A stretch of 64,000 nt of DNA from Mesorhizobium loti. GTDB lineage: Bacteria > Pseudomonadota > Alphaproteobacteria > Rhizobiales > Rhizobiaceae. Where the stretch lies: the NCBI GenBank assembly GCA_002356515.1, contig AP017605.1:6495020-6559019 (forward strand). Direction: 5' to 3'. Positions 1-9,603 of this stretch are shown here, piece after piece (within the stretch, counting starts at the first letter, position 1; each line of letters begins with the position of its first letter). Below the pieces are notes generated by a model. That model was not told the DNA's origin. It made no database searches and worked only from the letters and a program-made list of their open reading frames with translations. The position numbers and the translations under genes are program-made.

Positions 1-2
1 CA

Positions 3-1520
3 GAAGCGCAGGAGCTGGTCCGGTCGAGTGCCGAGCCTATGGAACCCCTTCCAGCGCCGCGCCGTGCACCGGCCGCGGATGGGCACGACAAGGATCGGAC
101 GTCGTTCTGGGATCGCCATTTCGCGACCCAGGATCCCTGGAAGTACGGTTCGCCCTATGAGCAGGAAAAATATGAGCGGCAGCTCGAAATTCTGCCTGGC
201 GGTGCCATCGGACGGGCGCTTGAGCTGGCCTGCGCGGAGGGCCACTTCACGCGGCAGCTGGCGCCGCGAGTGGGCCATTTGACCGCAACTGACATCTCCG
301 CCGTAGCCATCGGGCGGGCGCGCGCGCGATGCAGCGATCAGCCGAATGTCGAGTTCGGCGTACTGGATTTCTCTGCCGATACGCTGCCGGGCGAGATGGA
401 TCTGATCGTCTGTTCGGAAGTGCTCTACTACCTGGATGATCTCGCCGAGTTGCGGCGCGTCGCTAGAAAACTCGCCGAGGCGTTGGCGCCTGGCGGCAGT
501 TTCATCAGCGCGCATGCATTCGTGCTGCGTGACAATGTTGAAAAGACGGGCTTCGACTGGAACACATTCGGTGCACAAGCGATCTCTGAGGCTCTGGCGG
601 CGACCGAAGGCCTCGTCCTCGAGCAATCGATCCAGACCGAGCTCTATCGCATAGACCGCTTCCGCCGCCTGTCACCAGACGAGGTGGCGGCGGAACCGAG
701 GATTGATCATGTGCCAATCCGCGCCCGCATCGAAATAGGGGTCGCGCGAAAAATCGTCTGGGGCGGGGCGCGGGCCTTGCGCCGCGACGTCGCCCGCAGC
801 GAGCGGCGGCAGCGTGTCCCTGTCCTCATGTATCACAGCATCGCCGATGATGGTCCGGCCGCGCTCGCCCGTTTTCGGTGCACACCCGCCGCGTTCGGCA
901 GCCAGATGGCATGGTTGCGCGCCAATGGCTTTCACGCGATTGCGTCCGAGCAGCTGGAATGGTCCATCGCCGAGCGTGAGCCTTTCGCTGGCCGCCCGGT
1001 GCTCATCACCTTCGATGACGGCTTCCAGAACTTTGCCGACCATGCCTGGCCGATCTTGCGCGCCAACGACCTGACCGCGGAAGTGTTCCTGGTGACGGAC
1101 CTTGTGGGTGAAAGTGCACGGTGGGACGCCCACAGCGGGCCGCCGACGCCGCTTATGGGCGCCGGAACGGTGCGACGCCTCGCCGGTGAGGGTGCCTTCT
1201 TCGGAAGCCATATGGCGACGCATCGCGCGATCGATGGTCTGTCGAGCTCCGACTTGGCCGCCGAGCTCCTGCGCTCTCGTATGTTCATCGAACGATGGAC
1301 TGGTCGGCCGACCACGGCGTTCACGGCACCCTTCTCTGTAACCGACCGACGGCTTGGTCGGCTGGCCAGGGAGTGCGGCTATCGGATCGGCTTCGGCGGC
1401 AGACACGGGCCGGCGGGCCTCGATGGTGATCCCATCGACCTTCCACGCATCGAGATTCGCGGGGATCGCTCGCTTGATGACTTTGTTGCCATTGTCGAGG
1501 CCGTGCTCGATGAACGGTGA
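3..1520 (+). CDS. NodS-like SAM methyltransferase fused to polysaccharide deacetylase (5' end outside window)
   Basis: The reading frame is open to the left edge, so the ATG at 39 is probably internal and the protein longer. The first 230 residues after that Met form a NodS-type class I methyltransferase with the SAM loop ELACAEGHFT followed by DIS. The rest is a carbohydrate esterase 4 (NodB-type) deacetylase domain with VLMYHSI, the metal/catalytic motif TFDDG and the zinc ligand motif SHMATH. Proteins joining a glycosyltransferase, this methyltransferase and this deacetylase are known in rhizobia and methylobacteria; the missing N-terminus may be that glycosyltransferase, which is inference. 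It would N-methylate and N-deacetylate an amino-sugar glycan. It is the only plus-strand gene before 5.7 kb and runs convergently into the redoxin gene. Confidence 0.85.
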   Translation, partial: EAQELVRSSAEPMEPLPAPRRAPAADGHDKDRTSFWDRHFATQDPWKYGSPYEQEKYERQLEILPGGAIGRALELACAEGHFTRQLAPRVGHLTATDISAVAIGRARARCSDQPNVEFGVLDFSADTLPGEMDLIVCSEVLYYLDDLAELRRVARKLAEALAPGGSFISAHAFVLRDNVEKTGFDWNTFGAQAISEALAATEGLVLEQSIQTELYRIDRFRRLSPDEVAAEPRIDHVPIRARIEIGVARKIVWGGARALRRDVARSERRQRVPVLMYHSIADDGPAALARFRCTPAAFGSQMAWLRANGFHAIASEQLEWSIAEREPFAGRPVLITFDDGFQNFADHAWPILRANDLTAEVFLVTDLVGESARWDAHSGPPTPLMGAGTVRRLAGEGAFFGSHMATHRAIDGLSSSDLAAELLRSRMFIERWTGRPTTAFTAPFSVTDRRLGRLARECGYRIGFGGRHGPAGLDGDPIDLPRIEIRGDRSLDDFVAIVEAVLDER

Positions 1521-1526
1521 ACTTGC

Positions 1527-2207
1527 CTATTGGGCGACTTGCGACACGGCCGACATCAGCTCCCGTGGGTTTGGCGCCCCAAACATGTATCGCCCACCCT
1601 CCGGAACCTCCGTGAAGCTCCAGCGCACGATCCCCTGCCGGTCGAGCAGGAACTGACCGACCAGTTGTCCGTGTCCCGTTGCCATCATCTGTTCGTCGGC
1701 TTCGGTCACTTCATAGGGGTCCTTCTTCTCGAGGAACTCGCCGGCCGCAAAAGGATCCATTGGGCCGGGCAGCACGCCTGGTATGTCGACCCGCAAGCCC
1801 TTTGCCGCTGCCATCGCGACCTTGTAGGGCCAGTTCGTCTCGTTTTCGGTGAACTCCAGATTGGGCAGTCCAAAAGCGCGATGTGAGGCGCGTTCTGGGT
1901 CGGAGGCAGCAAGCAGATTCGGCATCGGGTGGTAGCGGAAATAGAGACGCGCCCGTTCGATCGGCGTGTTGACCACCGTCAGGCTCTCCACACCCTTTTC
2001 GCGCAGCTCAGGATCGAGCCGCGCTTGGGCGGCGATATGGCGCCGGCAAAACGCGCAATGCAGACCTCGAAACAGGCCGACCAGCACCGGCTTTTGCCCG
2101 CGAAAGTCGTCAAGGGCGATCTTGCCTTCCTGGGTAATGGCGTCGAGTATCACGTTCGGCGCGCGGTCACCCGGTTGAAGCGGTACCAAGTCACTAGGCG
2201 CGGACAT
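1527..2207 (-). CDS. Redoxin / AhpC-TSA family protein
   Basis: About 226 residues with a thioredoxin-like fold suggested by GDRAPN near the N-terminus, then LVGLFRGLHCAFCRRH. This CxxC sits where peroxiredoxin-like AhpC/TSA proteins carry their active site. A likely role is thiol-based peroxide reduction or disulfide exchange; the electron donor is unknown. The ATG at 2207 is preferred over an upstream TTG because GGAGG lies at ideal spacing before it. The upstream cyclase gene ends only about 20 bases before, so the two are probably co-transcribed. No signal peptide is seen, so it should be cytoplasmic. Confidence 0.8.
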   Translation of the reverse strand: MSAPSDLVPLQPGDRAPNVILDAITQEGKIALDDFRGQKPVLVGLFRGLHCAFCRRHIAAQARLDPELREKGVESLTVVNTPIERARLYFRYHPMPNLLAASDPERASHRAFGLPNLEFTENETNWPYKVAMAAAKGLRVDIPGVLPGPMDPFAAGEFLEKKDPYEVTEADEQMMATGHGQLVGQFLLDRQGIVRWSFTEVPEGGRYMFGAPNPRELMSAVSQVAQ

Positions 2208-2225
2208 TTCTACCTCCAACCCCGG

Positions 2226-5200
2226 CTAGTCGAGAAAAGGTAGCACCACGAGCGATTCCGGGTCGAGCCCGTGCTGGGCGCATATACCCTGCGCCAGGGA
2301 AAAGTAGCGCTCGGCCTCAGGCAGATTGTCGAGGTCGAGATTAAGCGTTGCGAGACCATCATAGCACGGAAACAGCAATTGGGGCTCGCCCGTTTCGCGG
2401 GCCACGTCCAGCGCGTCGTGGAACAGGCCAACCGCCAGTTCCGGACGGCCGTTGCATTGGTGGATCTGCCCCAGCACGATCAACGGCACCGGCAGGTGCT
2501 CGCGCTGGTCGAGTGCCCGGTCGATCTCGATGGCCTTCTCTGCGGCAGGCACGCCCTCTGTCGGACAGCGATCCGTGAAGGTACAGCAAGCGACCGCCAG
2601 ATTGGCCAACAGGCGCGCCTGGAAGCCCAAATCACCGATACGGCGCGCCACGTCGAGACCGCGCCGACAGACTTCGATCGCCCGTGCCGGATCGATGGTC
2701 GTGTAAAGCACGCCGAGATTGGTGTAGCCACGGCACGCAGCGCCCAGCAGACCGGCGGCTTCGGCCAATTCGATGCTGCGCTCAACCTGACGCACGGCCT
2801 CATGGTTTCGCCCCAGGCGAGCCAGCGCGACAGCCTTGGTATTGAGTGCCTCGGCGGTCACCAGAGTCGCATCGCGCCCCACCTCGGAGACATGCTCCGT
2901 TGTCAGACTGCCTACGCAATCCAGCGCCGCGTCCGCCCATTTTGCCGCGAGAGCGTGATCCCCGCTGCGGAACGCCTGCCGGCCACGCTCTTGCCAGAGA
3001 TGCGCCTGCTCGACCGGGGCATCCGCTCCCTCGAGGAGCGCTGCCGCTTCGGCGTAGCGGGATTCTGCGTTGTCCCGCTTGCCGACGTCCCAGAGCAGCC
3101 TGCCGATCTTGCGCAAAACGCGCGCCGAAGCGACACGATCGGCTGACCCGCGGTATGCCTGCAGCACGGTCTCGTAATGCTGGTGCGCGATCTCGCGGCG
3201 GCCTGCCGGGCCGCTCAAATCGGCAATGCGCTCTGCAATTGCCAGTTTGAGCGGTGTTTGCCCGATTGCGCCCAACGCGGTCAGTGCCCGCTCGTAGAGA
3301 CGAAGCGCGTCGTCATTGGCGTATATCATGCGAGCGCGGTCACCCGCCGCCTGCAGGTAGCGCGCGCCTCTCTCCCGCTCGGCGCTCAGTGCGAAATGAT
3401 GACCGAGCACGGTCAAATCCTCGAGCCGTTCCGGCTTGTCGCCGTATAGTTGCTCCAAGGCGGCACCGACCCGCCCGTGGATGTCGGTCCGGCGTTGCAG
3501 GAGCAGATTCTGGTAGATCACGTCCTGCAGCAATGTTTGCGTGAAGCGGTAGCTTTGCGACGAGACCGAGCCTGATCCGGCAACTTCCTCGATGATTTCC
3601 GCATCGCAAAGCAGTTCGCAGCCGGCTTCCAGCCGGCCGGGGTCGGCCGTCACGGTTTTCAGAAGCGTGGCATCGAAGCGCGGGCCGATTACCGCCGCTT
3701 CCTGGGCCAACCGGCGCACCTCTTGGGGCAGCCGGTCGACGCGAGCAAGCAACATTGCCTGGATGGTGGCGGGAATGTCGGTTGCGACTTCGCCCGCCGC
3801 AGTCCGCCATCGCTGGCCCTCGCGCATCAGTGCACCGCGATCGATAAGGCCGCGAACGATCTCCTCTACAAAAAGCGGGTTGCCGCCCGCGCGCTCGAGG
3901 ATCTGGTCGAGAAGCCTTCCTGCGGAGTTTACCCAACTCTCGCCGAGAAGCGCCGCCAGCAGGCTGCGTCCGTCATCCCTGTTGAGCGGCGAAAGCCTGA
4001 GCGCCGTGTGACTGACCCGACTTGAGTCTAGCTGGCCGTTGTCCGGCCCCGGACGATGCGTGACCAGCAACATCAACCGCGTGCGCTCCAACCTGTCCAT
4101 GACGAAACGGAGTGCCTCGAGCGACACGGCGTCGGCCCAATGCAGGTCTTCGACGACAATCAACAGCGGCGACAAGGCAAGCCGCCGCTCGATGATTGTG
4201 CGGACGGCGTAGAGAATTTGCCGCCGCAGCTGCTCGGGCTCGACATGCTGCAAGGTGGCATCGGGGTCGCCAAGGCCGAGCACATGGTAGAGCAAAGGCA
4301 TCAGCCGTTTTGCTTCTTCGCCCTGCAGGCCGAGATCGGCAAGCAAGTCTGCGAGCTTCCCCCGCATCTCGTCCCCATTGTCGTTTTGCATCATCCCGGC
4401 AGCGCTGCGCACCACCGCGCCCAAGGCGCCGAATGATTGTTCGCCCAGCGGTGAGCACGTGGCCTGCCGCACGGCGACGTTGCGAAAACGATCCTCGTCG
4501 CCGACGCGGGCGACGAACTCTTTCACCAGCCGCGATTTCCCGATGCCGGCTTCTCCGACGAGGCGGACAAGTTGGGCCGAGCCGCCGCACGCCTGGTCAA
4601 GGCCCGCCAGCATTCTGTGAAGCTCCGCGCCACGACCTATTATCGGCGCGCTGAGGCCGAGTGCCTCGAGCCCACGCGCTGCACGCGGCGCCGCAAGCGG
4701 TGCATCCAGTCGATGGACGAGCACACTGCCAGCCTTGCCGCGCAGCACGACATCACCCAGCGGTTCGTAGGAGAAGGCATGCCGGGTCAGCCTGTGCGTG
4801 AGCTCGCCTACCAGCACCTCACCCGGTGCGGCCAGCGATTGCAGGCGTTGCGCCGTATTCACCGTATCGCCGGTCACCGAATAGGATTTGGCGGTGCCGA
4901 TGCCCAATCCGCCAGTGACGACCGGTCCGGTGTTTATGCCGATATGGAGCAACAGAGGCGTACCGGAGTGGCGGGCGCTTTCGCCGAGCCGCGCCGTCCG
5001 GGCTATCATGTCGAGAGCGGCGCGAAGCGCACGTTCCGGATCGTCCTCATGCGCGACCGGCGCGCCGAACAAAGCGAGCAGTGCATCACCGATGAATTTG
5101 TCGACGAAACCGCCAAAGTTTCGCACGGCCGCCGTCAATTCCTTGAACAGTTCGTTCTGCAGCGCTTGCATGACCTCGGGATCGAGCTGCTCGCTGAGTG

Positions 5201-5525
5201 TCGTGAAGCCGCAAAGGTCGGCGAACAGGACCGTTACCGTCCGGCGATCGGCGTCAGAGACGGGATGCAGCCCATCTTCGCCTTCGATGTTCGCGAGCAG
5301 CGACGGCGTTCGAGACGGCGGCACAATGGTCCGGCTTGGTGTCGCAGCAGGCCGTTCGACGGCTTTGGCGGGCGCACCGACGCTTGTCCCGCATTTCGGG
5401 CAGAACTCGAAATCCGGTGCGCAGAGGTAGCCGCAACTGGCGCATGGCGCGGGCTGGCGCCTGCCACATTTCGGACAGAAGGCGAAGCCGTCATCAACCT
5501 CGAAACCGCAGCCCGAGCAGTCCAT
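2226..5525 (-). CDS. Class III adenylate/guanylate cyclase with zinc ribbons, AAA ATPase and TPR domain
   Basis: A 1099-residue signalling protein. Two zinc-ribbon units (CSGCG..CPKCG and CASCG..CPKCG) occupy the first 50 residues. A class III cyclase domain follows (TVLFADLCGFT with metal Asp, FIGDALLALFG with the second Asp, GDTVNTAQRL). Then comes a STAND/AAA-type ATPase (Walker A GEAGIGKS, Walker B-like IVVEDLHWAD) and a long helical C-terminus with TPR-like repeats. Such proteins are known as multidomain cyclase/ATPase regulators; the product is probably cAMP. The open frame extends to 5990, but that extension overlaps the divergent cyclase gene and is not protein-like. I therefore start at the ATG that opens the first zinc ribbon. 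The ribosome site there is weak. Confidence 0.85.
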   Translation of the reverse strand: MDCSGCGFEVDDGFAFCPKCGRRQPAPCASCGYLCAPDFEFCPKCGTSVGAPAKAVERPAATPSRTIVPPSRTPSLLANIEGEDGLHPVSDADRRTVTVLFADLCGFTTLSEQLDPEVMQALQNELFKELTAAVRNFGGFVDKFIGDALLALFGAPVAHEDDPERALRAALDMIARTARLGESARHSGTPLLLHIGINTGPVVTGGLGIGTAKSYSVTGDTVNTAQRLQSLAAPGEVLVGELTHRLTRHAFSYEPLGDVVLRGKAGSVLVHRLDAPLAAPRAARGLEALGLSAPIIGRGAELHRMLAGLDQACGGSAQLVRLVGEAGIGKSRLVKEFVARVGDEDRFRNVAVRQATCSPLGEQSFGALGAVVRSAAGMMQNDNGDEMRGKLADLLADLGLQGEEAKRLMPLLYHVLGLGDPDATLQHVEPEQLRRQILYAVRTIIERRLALSPLLIVVEDLHWADAVSLEALRFVMDRLERTRLMLLVTHRPGPDNGQLDSSRVSHTALRLSPLNRDDGRSLLAALLGESWVNSAGRLLDQILERAGGNPLFVEEIVRGLIDRGALMREGQRWRTAAGEVATDIPATIQAMLLARVDRLPQEVRRLAQEAAVIGPRFDATLLKTVTADPGRLEAGCELLCDAEIIEEVAGSGSVSSQSYRFTQTLLQDVIYQNLLLQRRTDIHGRVGAALEQLYGDKPERLEDLTVLGHHFALSAERERGARYLQAAGDRARMIYANDDALRLYERALTALGAIGQTPLKLAIAERIADLSGPAGRREIAHQHYETVLQAYRGSADRVASARVLRKIGRLLWDVGKRDNAESRYAEAAALLEGADAPVEQAHLWQERGRQAFRSGDHALAAKWADAALDCVGSLTTEHVSEVGRDATLVTAEALNTKAVALARLGRNHEAVRQVERSIELAEAAGLLGAACRGYTNLGVLYTTIDPARAIEVCRRGLDVARRIGDLGFQARLLANLAVACCTFTDRCPTEGVPAAEKAIEIDRALDQREHLPVPLIVLGQIHQCNGRPELAVGLFHDALDVARETGEPQLLFPCYDGLATLNLDLDNLPEAERYFSLAQGICAQHGLDPESLVVLPFLD

Positions 5526-5766
5526 CGAACAAGACCCCACTGGGGGCCGTGACGGCGTGATCTCGCTACGCAGTTCACGGCCAGCGTATCCACAAGGATG
5601 AACCGATATACGTCGGCCAGCAAGCGGCAGCTCAAATGGGCACCGGGGCGATCGGCATGGGCCTGTGGCAGAGCGTTGCCGATGCGGGCGGCTGCATGGC
5701 CGTCGTTTGCGAAAGTTCCCTCTTGCCTCCGTCTTCCTGCTATTGTGGAGATGAGGAGACGGACCC
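5526..5766. promoter_or_regulatory. Divergent intergenic region between two cyclase genes
   Basis: A 241-base gap between the starts of two oppositely oriented class III cyclase genes, so it must carry both promoters or a shared control region. I see no clear -35/-10 pair and no convincing operator palindrome. The right end holds GAGGAG about eight bases before the TTG start of the plus-strand gene. Confidence 0.45.
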
Positions 5767-7539
5767 TTGAGCGAGAATCGTAAGCTGGCCGCAATCCTGG
5801 CTGCAGATGTGGTTGGATACAGCCGGCTCGCAAGCGCGGACGAAGATCGTACTTTGGCGAGGTTGCGGGCACTGCGCAGCGACCTGATCGATCCAATCAT
5901 CGCAGTGCACAACGGACGAGTGATCAAGCGCACCGGGGATGGGGCGCTGGTTGAGTTCCGCAGCGTGGTGGATGCCGTGCGCTGCGCCATCGAGGTTCAG
6001 AACGGTATGGTCGAGCGCAATGCCGGCGTGCCGCAGGACCGCCGCATCGAGTTCAGGATCGGCATCCATCTGGGGGATGTGGTCGAAGAAAGCGACGGCG
6101 ACCTGATGGGCGACGGCGTCAACATCGCCTCGCGTTTGGAGGGCGTCGCGGCGCCCGGCGCCATCTGCCTGTCCGAGGATGCCTATCGCCAGGTCAGGGC
6201 GAGGCTCGACCTCTCGGTCAGCGATCTCGGCAGCACGCAGCTCAAGAACATCGCCGAGCCGATCCGGGTCTATTCGCTGCAAGTCGGCAGCGCCGGGGCC
6301 AAGGCGGTAGCGACCTCGCAAACCGCGACGAGCCGGCCGGCGGCGGCAGCGCCGCCCAAGCTATCGATCGCCGTCCTGCCGTTCGCCAACATGAGCGGTG
6401 ACGCCGAACAGGACTATTTTGCCGACGGCATTTCCGAAGACATCATCACGGCGCTGTCCAAACTGTCGCAGCTCTTCGTCATCGCACGCAATTCGTCGTT
6501 CACCTTCAAGGGCCAGAACGTCCATGTGCAGGAGGTGGGCACGAAGCTCGGCGTGCGGCATGTCCTCGAGGGCAGCGTCCGCAAGTCGGGGAACAGGGTG
6601 CGCATCACCGCGCAGCTCATCGATGCAGTTTCGGGCGGCCATCTCTGGGCGGAGCGGTTCGATCGCGACCTGACCGACATATTCGCCGTGCAGGACGACG
6701 TGACGCAGCAGATCGTCGGTGCGCTGGCGCTCAACCTGACTGATGGCACCCGGCTGCGGCTGGCGCCGGAGCACCCGCGCAACACGGAGGCGTATGACTG
6801 TTTCCTGCGCGGCCGGGAGCTGTGGCACCGGCTGACGAAGGAGACAAACACCGCCTCCCGCGACCTCTTGCAACGTGCCACCGAGCTGGACCCGAACTTT
6901 GCCTCTGCCTACGCTTTCCTTGCCCTCACGCACGGCGTCGATTACCTGAACAGGTGGGGTGCGTCACCGCCGGAATCGATGGCGCAAGCCGAAGAGGCCG
7001 CAACGCGAGCGGTAACGCTCGATGACAACGATCCCTGGGCGCACTGGGCGCTGGCGATAGCCAGGCTGTACACACGACGGCACGATGAGGCCATCGTCGA
7101 GGTCGAGCGCGCACTGGTCCTCAATCCGAATTTCGCCGAGGCGCATGTCTGCCGCGGCGAGACGCTGTATTACTCGGGCAGAGCCGAGGAGGCCCTCGAG
7201 AGTTTCGCCCGGGGAAAGACCCTGAACCCATACTTTCCGGATGTGCTTCTGCACTTCCAGGCTTTGGCATTGTTTCAACTGGGAAGATACGACGAGGCCG
7301 TCGACCTCTTGCTGCAACGGCTGGCTCGCAACGCTGTCACCGACGTCTCGCGCGCGCTTCTGGCCGCCAGCTACGGCCATCTGGGCCGTTTCGCCGAGGC
7401 CCGCGCGGCATGGCAGGAGTTGCTTCGCGTCAATCCCGACTATTCGTTGGAATACCGCCGCAAAGTCTTGCCCTACAAGAACCCTGCCGATTTCGAACTC
7501 ATGGTCGACGGCCTCCGCAAGGCTGGTGTCGTGCAATGA
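5767..7539 (+). CDS. Class III adenylate cyclase with FlgO/CadC-like middle domain and TPR repeats
   Basis: 590 residues. Residues 1-180 are a class III cyclase domain (LAADVVGYSRL, KRTGDGALVEF, GVNIASRLEGVA), retaining both metal aspartates and the Asn/Arg transition-state pair. Residues about 195-330 match the SIAVLPFANMSGD..YFADGISEDI type domain often found after cyclases or after the DNA-binding domain of CadC-like regulators in rhizobia. The C-terminal 250 residues are TPR-like. The start is a TTG preceded by a GGAG ribosome site. It is divergent from the larger cyclase gene. The likely product is cAMP, and the TPR part probably senses a partner protein; the signal is unknown. Confidence 0.88.
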   Translation: MSENRKLAAILAADVVGYSRLASADEDRTLARLRALRSDLIDPIIAVHNGRVIKRTGDGALVEFRSVVDAVRCAIEVQNGMVERNAGVPQDRRIEFRIGIHLGDVVEESDGDLMGDGVNIASRLEGVAAPGAICLSEDAYRQVRARLDLSVSDLGSTQLKNIAEPIRVYSLQVGSAGAKAVATSQTATSRPAAAAPPKLSIAVLPFANMSGDAEQDYFADGISEDIITALSKLSQLFVIARNSSFTFKGQNVHVQEVGTKLGVRHVLEGSVRKSGNRVRITAQLIDAVSGGHLWAERFDRDLTDIFAVQDDVTQQIVGALALNLTDGTRLRLAPEHPRNTEAYDCFLRGRELWHRLTKETNTASRDLLQRATELDPNFASAYAFLALTHGVDYLNRWGASPPESMAQAEEAATRAVTLDDNDPWAHWALAIARLYTRRHDEAIVEVERALVLNPNFAEAHVCRGETLYYSGRAEEALESFARGKTLNPYFPDVLLHFQALALFQLGRYDEAVDLLLQRLARNAVTDVSRALLAASYGHLGRFAEARAAWQELLRVNPDYSLEYRRKVLPYKNPADFELMVDGLRKAGVVQ

Positions 7540-7576
7540 CAAATGAGGCCATGCGGACGGGTCAGACTCCAGAGGC

Positions 7577-8956
7577 TCACCGATAGATCGCCTGGCCGAT
7601 CTTGCGCCACCGGGCGTTTTCGCGAACCAGTTTCAGGTCGTCGGTCGTCTCGGCAAAAGTCCGCAAACGGTATTGCCGGAGCAGGTCCGGGAAGAGCGCC
7701 CCATCCGGCAGGCCGGCAAGCTGCTCGCGGACCGAGATCTTTTCATCGATGACCCGCATGCCCCAGGCATTTTCCCGAACCTGCAGCTCCGCAGCCAGAT
7801 CACGCTCTTCCGGCACGTTTTCGTCCAGCGCAGCCAGCAGGATCTGATGGAAAAGCGCGACATAGCCGATCTGTCTCAGGCCGCCCACAACCCGCGCCCG
7901 CGGCAATATGGCAAGGACGAGGAACGTCAGGAACAGGTTCGGCAAAAGCACGCCGTCCAGCAGCGCCTGCCTGAGATGCGGCCGCTCGAACGGGATGGAA
8001 AGACCATGCGGCCTGTCAGGCTCGATCAGGTGCCCGTTGTCGAGGACGAGCTTGCGCACGCGCTGCTCGCGAATGCCCCAGAAATAGTCCGTGGTGTTGG
8101 GCAGAAATCTGCCGAATGGTCCCGATGCGGCCTCTTGCAAGGCATGTTCGAGACGCTGGCGTCTTGCGGGCTCGGTGAGCAGCCTGGAAAGAAGGCTGCC
8201 GTCATATTCCAGATGCCGCGCCATGGCAGAGGCAGCGAGCCGATCGTCGATGAAAACCGGCCGGGCCATACCGGAACCATCCCACCTGGCGACCAGATCC
8301 TCATTGAGTTCTGTCAACGCATCGGCGGCGGTTCCAAACACCTTGTCCTGACTGGCAAGCAGTGTGCCCAGCCAGCGGCTGGCATCCGTTTCATCGCCCA
8401 CCGCTTCGAGTGCGCGTTTGTTGAGGGAGACGGGACCGGCCGCGCAGGTGCTTTTGCGGCACAGTTTGTGGCGGCCCATGCCAAACAGGTTGACCTTGTC
8501 GTCGCCGACATCGAGCCATCCCGGCCCCTCCCGGCCAATGGTCTCCATGGTCATCGTCGTTCCCATGAAAGCGAAGAAGGCCGACAGCCCGTTTTCGACC
8601 GCTCCAAGCCAGGCAAGCAGGAGGGCATCGAAGGTGATCCGGTCCATCAGAAGCAGGCAGTGCAGGCCGGACTGGATAATCGGTCTGTGCTCGAACTCTT
8701 CGACGGCCTTGCCGATCTCCTCAGGCTGCATGATCGCACCGAGGCGCTGATGCAGGACTTCGCGCAGGATGGAACGGGCAGCGATCGCCGGCGCCGATGC
8801 AGGCTTTGCCACCGGCCGCCACAGACGGCGGGCGTAATCGGAAACCGGTGCATTCCAGTTCTGCTCGATGTCGTGCACGACTTCCGGGCAGAGCCGCGAC
8901 AGCACAGCCAGAATTTCCGCCGGAGGCGTAGGGGTTGGGTCAGAGACGGCGGTCAT
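7577..8956 (-). CDS. Conserved-looking protein of unknown function, 459 aa
   Basis: A long frame with normal codon use for this genome, starting at an ATG at 8956. I do not recognise the family. The N-terminal third is helical. A central stretch, about residues 125-175, has GREGPGW, GMGRHKLC and STCAAGP, with two cysteines six residues apart. There is one hydrophobic segment (LPNLFLTFLVLAILP) about two thirds along, which could be a membrane anchor or a buried helix. No signal peptide is evident. It sits convergently against the plus-strand cyclase and may be in one transcript with the GNAT gene upstream. Confidence 0.6.
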   Translation of the reverse strand: MTAVSDPTPTPPAEILAVLSRLCPEVVHDIEQNWNAPVSDYARRLWRPVAKPASAPAIAARSILREVLHQRLGAIMQPEEIGKAVEEFEHRPIIQSGLHCLLLMDRITFDALLLAWLGAVENGLSAFFAFMGTTMTMETIGREGPGWLDVGDDKVNLFGMGRHKLCRKSTCAAGPVSLNKRALEAVGDETDASRWLGTLLASQDKVFGTAADALTELNEDLVARWDGSGMARPVFIDDRLAASAMARHLEYDGSLLSRLLTEPARRQRLEHALQEAASGPFGRFLPNTTDYFWGIREQRVRKLVLDNGHLIEPDRPHGLSIPFERPHLRQALLDGVLLPNLFLTFLVLAILPRARVVGGLRQIGYVALFHQILLAALDENVPEERDLAAELQVRENAWGMRVIDEKISVREQLAGLPDGALFPDLLRQYRLRTFAETTDDLKLVRENARWRKIGQAIYR

Positions 8957-9070
8957 CGATCCCGTCTAGCCGCTTGCGGTGCAAACGCCAAGGGAGACCG
9001 GACTTGCCGGGTGCGGCCCAGATCGTCAACTTGATCAAACGCCGAACCGCTGTAAGCCAAACAGCGGATC

Positions 9071-9589
9071 TTAGAACCGCAGCCGGGCCATGCTCAGGAG
9101 GTCGTGGTACTGCCCGTCGGTAAAACCGGCCTTCACATGCCGGCCTTCAATCTCGAAGCCGTGGCTTGAGTAGAGACGGATGGCCGGTTCGTTGTCGGCA
9201 TAGACGGTCAATTCGACCCGCTTCAGGGCGCGCCAGTTGTCGGCCACGTCAAGCAGCGCGCCAAGTATGGCAGAGCCAATGCCCTTGCCGACAAAGGCAT
9301 CGTCAAGGCCGATATTGATCTCGCCGATATGCGAACGGCGCGGCGAACCCTGCACGACCAGGCTGCCATGGCCGACGACCTTGCCGTCCAACTCGGCGAC
9401 GATCCAGGTGGTTTCCTGGCCGGACTTGGCGATGCGCCGCTCCACCTGCTCCACCATCTCGAAGGGCATCCTGAGCGTGCCCCAACGGAAGCCCGGCATG
9501 TTGAAGATAGCGCAAAGCGCCTCCGCATCGCTTGGCCGTATGGCGCGGAGCTGCGGCTGGATTTTCTCGGAAGAGGTCGTGCTGGTCAT
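9071..9589 (-). CDS. GNAT family N-acetyltransferase
   Basis: 172 residues covering one GNAT domain. The acetyl-CoA pyrophosphate loop is seen as DAFVGKGIGSAIL, and the C-terminal strand-helix as RVELTVYADNEPAIRLYSSHGF, typical of the YhhY/RimJ-like branch. It would acetylate an amino group of an amino acid, peptide or small metabolite; the substrate cannot be read from the sequence. It starts at ATG 9589 and ends 115 bases before the unknown 459-aa gene on the same strand. Confidence 0.88.
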   Translation of the reverse strand: MTSTTSSEKIQPQLRAIRPSDAEALCAIFNMPGFRWGTLRMPFEMVEQVERRIAKSGQETTWIVAELDGKVVGHGSLVVQGSPRRSHIGEINIGLDDAFVGKGIGSAILGALLDVADNWRALKRVELTVYADNEPAIRLYSSHGFEIEGRHVKAGFTDGQYHDLLSMARLRF

Positions 9590-9603
9590 GGCGTTCCCGG
9601 CTA

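Noticed and set aside
672..1406. Long open frame on the minus strand opposite the methyltransferase/deacetylase gene
   Set aside because: It lies entirely opposite a gene with clear catalytic motifs, and its translation has no family features; such antisense frames are expected in GC-rich DNA.
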